Made by a program: the position numbers and the translations under genes. A DNA stretch of 64,000 nucleotides from Liquidambar formosana (taxonomy: Eukaryota > Streptophyta > Magnoliopsida > Saxifragales > Altingiaceae): NCBI GenBank assembly GCA_039720395.1, contig CM077832.1, forward strand, positions 30,935,316 to 30,999,315, written 5' to 3'. The notes under the pieces were generated by a model. It saw nothing but the letters and a program-made list of their open reading frames with translations, had not been told where the DNA came from and made no database searches. This document shows, in pieces, positions 21,901 through 31,997 of the stretch (within the stretch, counting starts at the first letter, position 1; the number at the start of each line of letters is the position of its first letter).

Positions 21901-23313
21901 CGTGCCAATGTCTCACATAATAATAATAGCTAATTTAATACATGCCAATCTAATAAAGAAAAAACGGTAAGAAAATTTACAATCTATTACCTATTATGCC
22001 CTTATTAGAATAAAAATTTATAAAGTAAGTTTAATATGTAATATATAAAATTATATATATTTATTTTATATTTTTTTCGGTTTTTTCAGTTTTTCAGTTT
22101 GGTTTGGTTTTTTAAACATGAAAACCAAAACCAAACCTAAGGACAAAAAAACCAAACTAAACCAACCAGTTTGGTTTGGTTCAATTTGGTTTTCGGTTTT
22201 AACCTAAACCATGAGCACCCCTAGTAGTACTTACTATTAAAGAGCTATGGCACTCAAAGGGTTTGTACAGTTGGTAAGAGAGGAGTTTTTTATTCTATTA
22301 ATCTGAATTTGATTTTTTTTTAAAAATATTTTACAAATTAAATTCTGAATGCATTAAGTTGATGAGGAAGAATGTGTTTCTAAAATCCTATAAAAAGGGA
22401 TTTAATTGATGTGCACGTAGGTTGATTTAGACATTCTGTCTAAAAAAGAAAAAAAGAAAAAAAGAGGGACCTATGGCTATTGGCTTCTAGCTAAGCCTTT
22501 AACCTATAGAAGGAAAGCCAATCCTGACCAAGAAATTGAATAAACCTACCCATCATTAAACAAAAAGGGTACCTCGTTGTCTATACATTCAATACAATGG
22601 ATAAGATTTAAATAAAAAAAGTAAACCACAAATGCGTCACTCTATTGTCACCACTTAAAAAGGGTATCTCATTACAATGGTAAAATAAAACCATAAAAAA
22701 CGTATCTCATTCTTAGAAATTTTTTATAATTTTCATAAAATTTTAAAATGCATAAAATAAGTAAAGGATTTAAAATATTTTATGTGATGACAATAGTTTC
22801 CCTCATCACAAATATCCCACAAAGCCACAAAGGCCGCAATTGAGGGAATCCATGCCATGATCTCCCCGAGCCACGAAGTAATGAGGAAATATCGACATAA
22901 ATTAAGGGAATCAGGGAAGGCAAGTTTTAAAAAGGAAATTACAGCAAATTAAACAAAATTTATTGGTTTTTTATTTTTATTTTTTTTTTGTGACAAGAAA
23001 ATAAAGGCCTTATATGGAATCATTTGCATAATTTTGCACCAGGTTTGATTTTCTTAATCATCTAAAATAAAATAAAATAAAAATAAGACAGTTTGTCCTA
23101 GGAGTGGCTAGGAGAGTCTCATATTTGTATGTGTATATCTATCTATATATATATATAGATATAGTTTTATGCTCACTTCACTTATATCATGACCATGATT
23201 AGGGGTTGTACTCCGTGTATTAGTTTAATGTATCTCATAACCTGTTAATTGATGAGGTGCAACCCCCAATGTGAGATATGATATAAGTTATATTAGTATG
23301 TGTTCACCTGATC

Positions 23314-23350
<37 letters not shown>

Positions 23351-25345
23351 TATACATTGGGTACAACAATAAGAATTGGATGCCAATTCCATGATTTCAT
23401 CAGGTGTTACGATGGTTCTGCCCTTCTATAGTTAAAAGTCTTTTGAGTGCAAGAAAGGGATTAAAATTAGGACATAATAGTCAAAATTTTGAAATCGATT
23501 TCTTACGAAAGTGATATCCTCACAAAGTGCTATTTGCATGTGATGAACACTCTTGGGGAGTTGCTTCAAATCAAAGCACATTTAACATGAAATTTATGAT
23601 GGAAAAAGAACACTAACCAAACCCTGCGGCCAAGCAATCCATATGTCTCTCATCACTTCATTGGACCCTTTTGGCCAATTGGGTCAAAAGGTTGTCGATC
23701 ATAGAGAAAGGACTTTGAAACAAGATTACATTACTTACATTAATGGGAAGTGACATGCATTTTTGAAGTAGACATGTGAAACTGATTCCTAATGAAATGC
23801 TATTAGGCGCATTTCAAGGTACTTCAAAAGTTAAAAAACTACAGTCATATATGCACATTTTTATTTTGTTGAAAAGGACCGAGTACCATCATAACCCCTT
23901 CATAAACCTTTTTTAATTTAATTTATATAAAAGAAATGCTAAAAATACCGGACAGTTCACACTCTTAACAGTTGACGTCGTGGTGAAAATTAGAATTTAT
24001 TTTTATTTTTATTTTTATTTTTAAAGCCTAGTCCTTTTTATTGTAACTTTAGAGAAAGGTTATGAAATTCACATCAATTATCTAGTAAATTAATCCGGTA
24101 TACATATCAGCACATATACAGAGGAACATTATAATGCATACTACCCAAAAAGGTAAAAAATAAAATATAACAAAAATCACCCAAACACTTCACTCCTAAG
24201 AAAATTACTTCTGAGGATGTGATCCTTATGAAGCCCTTCAAGCAATCTCAAAAAATCTACAGCAGCCCATGCTAACAGCCAAAAACATTGATTATGTGTC
24301 GGAGTGAATATGTGGCGCAATGCTTCTTTTGGCTCATGTCCATGGTATTTCTATGGTACGTACCCAGCCACTAGGGTACCCACAAGATCTAAAGCAGCCC
24401 ATGCTAACAGCCAAAAACATTGATTATGTGTCAGAGTAAGTATGTGGCGCAATGCTTCTTTGGATCATGTCTACGGTAATTTTATGATACCCACAAGATA
24501 TTTAGAATACTATACTCATTTATTATTTTAAATGATTCATTTATCTTTTGAAATAACTCACTAATCATTTAATGACTACTTACTATTTGAAGTGATTAAC
24601 TTACCATTTCAAGTGACTCATTTATCACTTTAAATGACTAACTTATCATTTTAAGTCATCCAAACACTTCACTCCTAAAAATTTTATTAAAAAAAAAAAT
24701 TGAAATTAACAAATTAAGAGTGATTAGAAGCTTACCTGAATAAAACAGCCAAGAAGAAAGTAATAACAGGAAGACAGTTGGTACTTGCAGCAGCCAAAGT
24801 AGCAGAGGTATATACGAGGGCGATGCCGTATATATCCAAGCTTAAAGTAATCCTGAAATTTAAGGAGGCAAAAAAAAAAAAATCACATGAATTATCCTTG
24901 CTGTATATCAGAGAGAAAACGCTGCCATATAAATGCTTTTTGCATTCATTGAGACGAGTAGGAGTTCAGTAGGATCAACATATAGAGAGCAGAATGAACA
25001 TACCCACAAAAGGAAAGCATAAAAATCTTGCAGAAGGTCACAAGTGAGAGTGGTGGCGCTTGTTTCCTAGAAAACCCAAAAAAAAATTAGAAGGTACGTT
25101 ACAATATTTACGATTATCATCAAAGACATCCATCAAAAGGAGGAGTCTGAGCTTGATTATTATGATTTTTACCATTCGAAAAAGACGGCAAGAGGGATCA
25201 AGAAAACAGTTGCTGCTGCCTGTCTATAGAAGACGAAGACGAAGTTGTTCATACCCCCATCGAAGGCAGCCTTGGAAAGCAAGAACATGCCAGCATATAT
25301 GGCTTGTATGAGAATGACGGCCAAATAAGGCTTCTTACCATCCAT
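18975..25345 (-). CDS. WAT1-related EamA/DMT-family transporter, seven exons
   Basis: A membrane transporter of the plant-specific WAT1 (Walls Are Thin 1) group, predicted 365 residues. By family it has ten membrane segments from two EamA repeats and exports or imports small metabolites or auxin at plasma membrane or tonoplast; the substrate is unknown here. Exons read on the minus strand: 25345-25173, 25066-25004, 24852-24736, 20249-20003, 19821-19663, 19413-19262, 19161-18975. All have GT..AG borders and phases add up with no stop. Signature pieces are MDGKKPYLAVILIQAIYAGM, VFVFYRQA, ITLSLDIYGIALVYTSAT, STNCLPVITFFLAV, GIVVTGVTYYLQAWV, KKGPVFLAMSTPLALII, FLGEMITLGSVLGGILL. The fourth-exon loop is hydrophilic. 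The last exon has an 18-bp duplication (KEEMMA twice). Intron 3 is 4.5 kb and holds an hAT MITE and tandem repeats. A fragment of this gene sits at 6055-6382. Confidence 0.92.
20825..20940. repeat. Partial copy of a palindromic MITE family
   Basis: It shares GCATATACTGATTGATATAACTTA and the AGGAGTTGTACCATGTGCATTGA core (shown in part) with copies at about 23155, 26300 and 28805. It lies within WAT1 intron 3. About 20937-21055 next to it is an AACCAAA/GGTTTGGTT fragment resembling the subterminal part of the hAT MITEs. Confidence 0.4.
21563..22223. mobile_element. hAT-type MITE, second copy, in WAT1 intron 3
   Basis: The right end GAGCACCCCTA and left end TTGGGCGTTCGTGGTT are diverged versions of the ends of 15629-16307, in opposite orientation. 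Flanks GTAGTGCT (21555-21562) and GTAGTACT (22224-22231) match at 7 of 8 bases. The interior has the same AACCAAACC and GGTTTGGTT subterminal blocks. No coding capacity. Confidence 0.8.
23155..23345. repeat. Palindromic MITE, family copy, with AT microsatellites
   Basis: Inverted ends (ATGCTCACTTCACTTATATCAT / GATATAAGTTATATTAGTATG in part) surround complementary GGGGTTGTACTCC and GGTGCAACCCCC blocks. It is bounded by (AT)n runs at about 23135-23160 and 23317-23340. Related copies lie at 26300-26500 and 28805-28980. Confidence 0.55.
24254..24660. repeat. 132-bp tandem duplication followed by a 21-24-bp minisatellite (WAT1 intron 3)
   Basis: AGCAGCCCATGCTAACAGCC starts at 24261 and 24393, and both copies continue through GCGCAATGCTTCTTT, a 132-bp period. 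At about 24510-24660, seven diverged units of the type TCATTTATCATTTTAAATGA follow. They lie just downstream (in transcript direction) of the exon 3 donor. Confidence 0.8.
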
Positions 25346-25430
25346 TGTTAACGAGGTAAGCTAGCTTGATTCCTTTCGATTTCTTTTTCTTCTTCTTAAT
25401 TTCTCTCAGAACTTAAAGACCAGCAAAGGT

Positions 25431-25440
25431 TTATATAATT
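25431..25440 (-). promoter_or_regulatory. Putative TATA box of the WAT1 gene
   Basis: Minus-strand AATTATATAA about 90 bases upstream of the ATG is followed by a CT/GA-rich leader. Position and sequence suit a core promoter; no transcript evidence is available. Confidence 0.5.
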
Positions 25441-26107
25441 TCACCAATGATGAGTAGTGAAGAGAATGTTCAAACGAAAACTACGTGCCTTTTTTCTCTG
25501 TCAATTGGGACGTGTGTGGTGAGGATCATAAGCTGCTTTAGTTCGAATTGGACTGTTGAGGGACCACAAAATTAAAGTTGTTGGTGGTGTCTCAATTTGC
25601 CACGAATTCAGTGATCTTTATAATCTCCTGTGGATAGTTGATTAATTGCTAATGAATTCCTCCTTTTGGAGGGCCAAACAGGATCATTGGAAGAGAACAA
25701 CTTCTTTCAGCAGTTGGGGCCAAGCCAATGGTATCTTTTCTCTCTGAATTAACGCATTTCAGTAATTTTAATGTGGAAGGCCTTCTTTGAGCAGCTTCCT
25801 TATAATATCCTAGGATCACCACTTATACTAAAATAGTGATCGAATAGACATGCATGAAATTTTGAATAGAGGCCATGGGGAGACTACTTTTTCATGAGTT
25901 ACTATTGGAAATTAGAATTTTGATTAAAGGAAGTCGGCGCGAAGGAGGGCATTAAACACGGGATTTTAATGCTATTATATAGAACTCTCTTGGAAGAACC
26001 AAAAAACAGATCTCCCATCTCTATACTTTACTTGAGAAAGGTGAAAAATGTGAAACACGGAACCACAAAAAGTTTTGATACCTTCACATTTCTTTATATT
26101 TTGTTTG

Positions 26108-26139
<32 letters not shown>

Positions 26140-26639
26140 GACCTTGCTAGCATGGCATATTGTTTTAGCGATAACAGTCAATCATAGCCACACAAAAGAT
26201 GTTAAAGATTTTTTTTTTTATTTTTTAAATCCACTTTTTGTGGTTTGAGTGGTCAAGATTTGATTGTCATTTTGTTACCTTAGATTTTTCCATATATATA
26301 AATATAGATCCAGTCCTATGAAAATGTGTTGATATAACTTACATCAACACCCTGCATTGGAGTTGTATAAGTAATGCAAGGGGTACAACCTCTCAACACA
26401 TCATACAACCCTCAATGCTCGATCTCTTTGTATGGTGCTAATATAATTATATATTAGAATGTCCTCATTAAGACCGATCCCGTATATATACATATACGGA
26501 ACAGGATCCTTTGTCATAGTATGGCATAGGCAATCTTACCATACTCTTTATTATAGTGTGCCACGTTACCTACAGAGAGATCCAATAGTCCTCTTTTATT
26601 TTTGCAAAACAACTTAAGAGTGGTGTCATTTTGACCTAA
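25441..26639. other. WAT1 upstream region and non-coding spacer
   Basis: It includes an (AT)n microsatellite at about 26116-26139 and, at about 26300-26500, a diverged copy of the palindromic MITE family (GTTGATATAACTTACATCAA, GGAGTTGTA, GCTAATATAATTATA). No gene is seen. Confidence 0.45.
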
Positions 26640-27961
26640 CTGTGAGCACACCAATTTTCACCACACGCTCTCTTTTACTTGTATTTTACTTGCTTTTGAT
26701 TCTGATGGTGTTAACCCCGGAAAATTAACATATGAATAAGAGTCGCCACTTGGAAGGGTTTAAGATCAATTTTGTTGACCAGAGAAAGGTTCGGAGCTAG
26801 GGTACATGTTGGGAGGGTTTTAGGTACCCAACAATGCTCGATAATAAACCGGCCTTCATTTTGTATTTATTGACCTTGTTTAGTATTTTAATTTAATGTG
26901 GATCACCCATATGTCATGCAATAATTAAAACACATACAAATGACATATTAATCAAATAAACAATAAATATAACTTATACAATTTTACTATCAAATATAAA
27001 TTCATACTTCTTGCAAATAAAATTGATTGATATTTAAATCGTCCCTCAAGTCCACTGTTAATCTGGCAACGTCCCTTACGTTGAGCTAAGCAAGCTATTT
27101 CCCTTCCTTACAAGTCATCTCTCTTTTATTTTCTCTCAATGCAACTTCTCTCTTTTTAATATTTTCCTTACAAGAACTTTCCTCCCCAAGTCTCTGTTTT
27201 TCTCCATTTTCTCTCAGAGTTTCAGCATTCCCTAGTGACCATCTAATTTTTGGTGTCCTATGAACTCTTCCAAACTCTTGTTATTTATAGGGAAGGATCA
27301 AAGTGCCAGCTTATTCACTTACCTAATTTTTCTCACCATTCCCTACTTCTATCCCTTGTTGGAGTGGGTTTTTCACTTAAAAAGAAAAGAAGTTGTTGAA
27401 ACAGTGAAGGTACCAGTCAAGCTGACATAAGTTGACAGTCAATAGAAGTGAAGTTGACAGTCATTTTGAAGCAAAACAGCAGCAGATTTTTATTACTTAA
27501 GATGAATGGTGGATGAATCATTTGTGATAAATGGTGGATACACCACTTGGTAATGGTGGATAAATCACTTGACATAAATGGTGGATACACTACTTAGTAA
27601 TGATGGATGAATCACTTAAGATAAATGGTGGATACGCCACTTGGTAAATGGGAGATAAATTCATCACTACTTCAAATGTTAAATGAATGTGAGCTTATAT
27701 TAAGAAAGCTTTGGTTGCAGACAATGAATACAATTAAGAGGGAATGAGTTGAAATGAATGACGGATGAATGAAAATTGTGAGAAGGGTGCATAGGGAGGA
27801 CTCTATCCAATTGATCTTATATACATATACACACACATATATATGCACCTAAACCAATTGCTTGCTTTGCTCGCAAAAAAGAGACCCATGTAAAATAAAT
27901 ATCACGGACCTCATCATCAGGAACTCACCATCAAATATAGGGACAAAATGGGGTACCTACA
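26640..27961 (+). mobile_element. Solo LTR of a Ty3/Gypsy (Tat/Ogre-like) element
   Basis: It starts TGTGAGCACACCAATTTT (26641) and contains GAGTCGCCACTTGG and GGGAGGGTTTTAGGTACCC, blocks I associate with LTRs of the Tat/Ogre Gypsy lineage. It ends GGTACCTACA at 27961 and is flanked on both sides by GACCTAA (26633-26639 and 27962-27968). No internal domain adjoins it, so it is best read as a solo LTR formed by LTR-LTR recombination. The 7-bp flank is longer than the usual 5 bp, so the exact border may be off by a base or two. Confidence 0.6.
27505..27645 (+). repeat. Three 47-bp tandem units inside the solo LTR
   Basis: Each unit reads AATGGTGGATRAATCACTT then GATAAATGGTGGATACACC and ACTTGGT, with a few changes per copy. 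Each unit is itself two related halves of about 23 bp. Confidence 0.85.
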
Positions 27962-27968
27962 GACCTAA

Positions 27969-29040
27969 AAGAACAAAAACAAAAACAAAAACAAAGAAGA
28001 GAAGAAGAAGAAGAGGAAACTACTGTCTTCTGCAGTAGCCCTATTCACTGGCATTTTTATCTAGGAGCCCTTCTCCATTCAACTAAGTTCAAAACTCTCA
28101 ACAAACCCATTCATGGCTCTATATCCTTTTCAATTGAACCTAAAACACCCCCGATAATGAGACCCAGAGGACCTAAACACGACAGGTTTCAAAGCTATAC
28201 AACAATCCCATTAATAAACCCATTAAAAACTTTGTCTGAGTTTAAGAAATTGGTAGAGAAGATGATTGCCAACGGTCAGATTCATTATCATCATCTCAGA
28301 TATGACAACCCAATGTCGTCGTTCCACGATCACACTAAGTCTTCTTCTGCTACAACCCCAATCATCGAACTCACTAAAACCATAGAATTCCACAATCGCC
28401 ATGTTTTTTGCTACAAGACTATCGATTTTGTGTATATGTTTGTTTTTTTTTAAATTTTTTTTTGCTTTTGTTTTTGTTTTTTATTTTTTATTTTTTTGGT
28501 TTTGTTTTTTTTTTTCTGGGGGTGGACAAATGTATAGGTGACGGCAGAGTTTGATTAGGTGGACGAGGTTTTCCTAGCTAGGGAAATGCTCGGCGAGGAA
28601 CGACTGACGAGCTTCTTTATCTATGTTTGTTATTTTTTTATTTTATTTTTTTGCTACTCTTGTTTGAAGCAGTGTTGTTTTGATGATCATATGTGAAAAA
28701 AAAAAAAAAAAAAATTGAGCCTAAGTGTTTCGTTGGATCGCAGCATCTGCAACATGGCAATCTATGGTAAAAACTATGGCAAGATTGCCTCTACCATTCT
28801 ATAGCAAAGGATCCGAGTCCCAATCAGGTGAGCATGTGCTAATATAAGTTATATCAACTCTGTATTTGGGAGTTATACCTTGTGCATTACTGGACAGGTA
28901 CATAAAATCAATGCATTATAACCCCCAATACGAGGGTTGATATTTATATTAGCACGTGTAGGTTCACTTGACCGTCATCCTCTTTTTTTCTCTCTCTCTA
29001 TCAATAAATCACATTAAGAGCTAAAATCCTAATGAAATTG
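27969..29040. other. Spacer with a doubtful 98-codon open frame and a MITE
   Basis: An ATG at 28157 opens 98 codons (KTLSEFKKLVEKMIANGQI within), preceded by a CAAAA-rich leader. I do not recognise it, and it ends in a T-rich repeat, so it may be a gene fragment. 28805-28980 is a copy of the palindromic MITE family (GCATGTGCTAATATAAGTTA / TATTAGCACGTGTAGGTTCAC inverted). Confidence 0.35.
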
Positions 29041-29526
29041 ATTCCCAGGTGGCAGTAGCTTGGGCAGTAGGTAAGGTTATTATTCCCTGGGTACGGTATT
29101 TTGATTTGTGTATAATGAAATTAGGTCCTTTCAAGATTGTTTTTGTGGGTTGTCTTTCATTTATCATCCAAGGGAAGGGAATTCGGTGGCTGACCATCTT
29201 GCGAAATCTGGTATTGGTAGAGATATTCCATTTTTTTTCATGGCTTTAGGTTTGATGGTGTAATATTGTTTTGGTTCCTGAAGGGCTAGGTGTCATGAGT
29301 GGCTTGGGGGGATTGGTTAGGGTGGTGTTTGGTATCTTTGCCTCCTGTTTGATGGGTGTTTTCTTTTGTGTTTTGGTGGTGTCTAATTTGAGGGTCTTTT
29401 CCTTAATATCTTGCTGAGTTATTTCCCTTTTTCTAGATCTTGTTTTTTGGTTGGGTATATGTGGGTGGACTTTGTGATGTTGTATCCTTCCTTAATAAAT
29501 GAAGTTTTATTTTGCCCAGAAAAAAA
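29041..29526 (+). pseudogene. 5'-truncated LINE: RNase H tail, 3'UTR and poly(A)
   Basis: About 29167-29250 encodes YREGNSVADHLAKSG-like sequence, the C-terminal motif of RNase H in plant LINEs (frame broken near EGNSVADHLAKSGIGRDIPF). A T/G-rich 3' region follows, with AATAAATGAAG and an A-rich end near 29520, then a GA microsatellite. Confidence 0.65.
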
Positions 29527-29788
29527 AATAAAAGAGAGAGAGAGAGAGAGAGCGAGCTCAAATCCTACGTAGAAATCACCAGATATACCTCCACATCGTG
29601 TGAAACTAGTAACAATTTGGCAGAGCTATTAAAGCATGTACGAAGTAATTGTTTAATTACTTTGGGTCGTGTGGTAGTCCATACACCAATAGTAAGATCA
29701 TTAATTACAAGATTTTTTTGTCATACATCTAACAAATTGTCAACTAGGCTCCCCTTCCTCCACTAGGAGAGTAGTTTGTATGTCTAAC

Positions 29789-30168
29789 TACTGGAAAAAC
29801 TTATACTTCTTATTGCCTAAATACAAAGTATTGGGTTTAACATGACTTCATATATGTACTTGTTAGCACCCTCCAATTAATAAGCTAATTAAGCTTTTAG
29901 GTTGGAAACTAGCTTAACATGGTATTAGAACATGTTATTTTTAGGTTTGTGACAGGTTGACAACTCATTTCTTGTCTTGCTAGCCTACACACCCTCTACT
30001 AAAAGGGCAGATTGGTGTCTTTGATTAGACGTAATGCTCCCCTTTTGGTGATAGGAATGTGGAAAATCCTACATCTCATATCACCCAAACATTGGGTTTG
30101 ATATTATTTTGTATACCTATTTGAACTCTCCTCCTAAGAACTTAGGCTTTTAGATTGGAAACTCAACA
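29789..30168 (+). mobile_element. TRIM element with both LTRs
   Basis: The 5' LTR (about 29789-29919, ending GGAAACTAGCTTAACA) is followed directly by TGGTATTAGAAC, a near match to the tRNA-Met primer site. After about 125 internal bases and a short purine-containing tract, the 3' LTR runs 30058-30168 (TGTGGAAAATCCTACATCTC ... TTGGAAACTCAACA). Flanks CTAAC and ATAAC agree at 4 of 5 bases. It encodes nothing, as expected of a TRIM. The same family as 7940-8151 and 8950-9194. Confidence 0.8.
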
Positions 30169-30723
30169 ATAACAAACATGATCGAAAGTCACATTTTTTA
30201 TCTTTTGGAGTCAGTTAGGGTTAAGCCAAATAGAGCTAAATTTTTTCTCTTATAACATTCCTATAGTAGGATGGACTATAATCTTCAAAGTGGTCAATCA
30301 CTCAAGCTATGCATGCTCACGTGGTGATAGTTTATAACAATCGTAGAGCTTTACTTCTAGGGTAAATCGCAAAAAATCTCCCCTACTGTTTAGCCCGGCC
30401 TTTCTCACATAGCCCCCAAAGAAACATTATTACAATATCCCCCATACAACATTGGCCAAAAAAGGATTGAATGATTTTTGTAAATGTTGCATTTCTTACT
30501 TTTGTTATGGAAGTTGGAAATGGTAGGTCTCTTTTTTTGGATGGATTATGTTATATTCATAAATTTTGGTTATTTTATTTAATCGGTCAATGTGGTTTGA
30601 GAGAACAATGCAATGATTTTTTCTTTAGGAGGATTTCGTGCTTGTAATTTATCCTTACTTTTAATTGGGCAGTACGAGTCATCGATCCTTTCCAACAAAA
30701 CAGAGTTCAAAGGATCATACAAT
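30169..30723. other. Non-coding spacer left of the segmental duplication
   Basis: I see only diverged repeat-like DNA and no gene. Homology with copy B begins at about 30724. Confidence 0.4.
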
Positions 30724-31644
30724 ATTGTAATAGGTTGAGATGGGAATTCAAACGGTCATATATTATTGTAATAGATTGAGATGGGAATTCAGTAGGAGAA
30801 CTTTAGGATAAATTATAAGAAACCCCCTAAAAGAAAAAAATGGTTGTAAGGTGCCCATACCACTGTTAATCACTGCTCGATCACGAAATTAATGATGGTC
30901 ATGTGATGCTTTTCTGTTCAATTTTACGAATAGTGATTTTTAACGATGGCGCTAATTGGTAAATTTATAAGCGATCTGGGAGTACATTGCAATCATTTTT
31001 TCCTTAAAAGGATTACATGAAAAGTGACCACATATTAGGAGAGTTTGTTGTAATTTACTCAAAATTTTATGCTCACTAGTTAGTATCCACTTATAAAGGG
31101 ACATAAATAACTCAATTTCTTTAGTCAATCTTTATTTATTTATTTATTTTAACTTCGTGGCATGAAAATCCAATGCCTCCTCCCATCACAAAAGTGTCAT
31201 TAAATTATTATTATTATTTGATGATTGAAGAGACGATATATTAAAAATTAGGGTAAATAACATTAATAGCCCCTCTAGAATCTGCCAATTACAGATATAT
31301 CCCTTCACGTTTCTGAAATTACATTAAGACTCCCTACTTTATAAAATAAACTACAAAAAGACCCCTCTCCTTAACCTCCATCCATTAATCCATTAAATCA
31401 CTCTCAAATTTTTTTTTTAAATACCCTAACTACTCTTATTGGATGACAACTTCCATGTTAAATGCATATAACTCATCAGTCCAACACATTCATCTAGCAC
31501 ATTTGATTTTTTTATTGATAAACAATTAAAAGCTAATATATATATATAAGAAAAATGCCAAAAAGTTTAAATTTTTTGTCCAACTGATATGTGGAAGCCG
31601 TCAGATTTGCTCACTAGAAATAATTATCTATTTAATTGATGTGC

Positions 31645-31675
<31 letters not shown>

Positions 31676-31997
31676 TGCCAAGTTGCCACCTTATTTTCCA
31701 CCTCTATACATGCATCCCCATTGTAATAATTCATTTCATTTATTTCTACATATGAGTAATGCTATATAACTCTTTTTTTTTTTGGCCAAATCTACTTACT
31801 CAAATGAGGCGCCAACTTATCCACATAATTTTAGTTGCCTTCGAACTTCGAACTTCTGTTCGTCTCGCGAAATGCGAGTTTCTCTCTCGCAATAGGCGAG
31901 CCTCTTTCTCGTGATAGGACGAGTGATCTATCTCCTCAAGTTTAGAACTTTGAGGAGATTATTGTGCGAAGTAGAAGAGTACATCAGTCCGTTTTCC

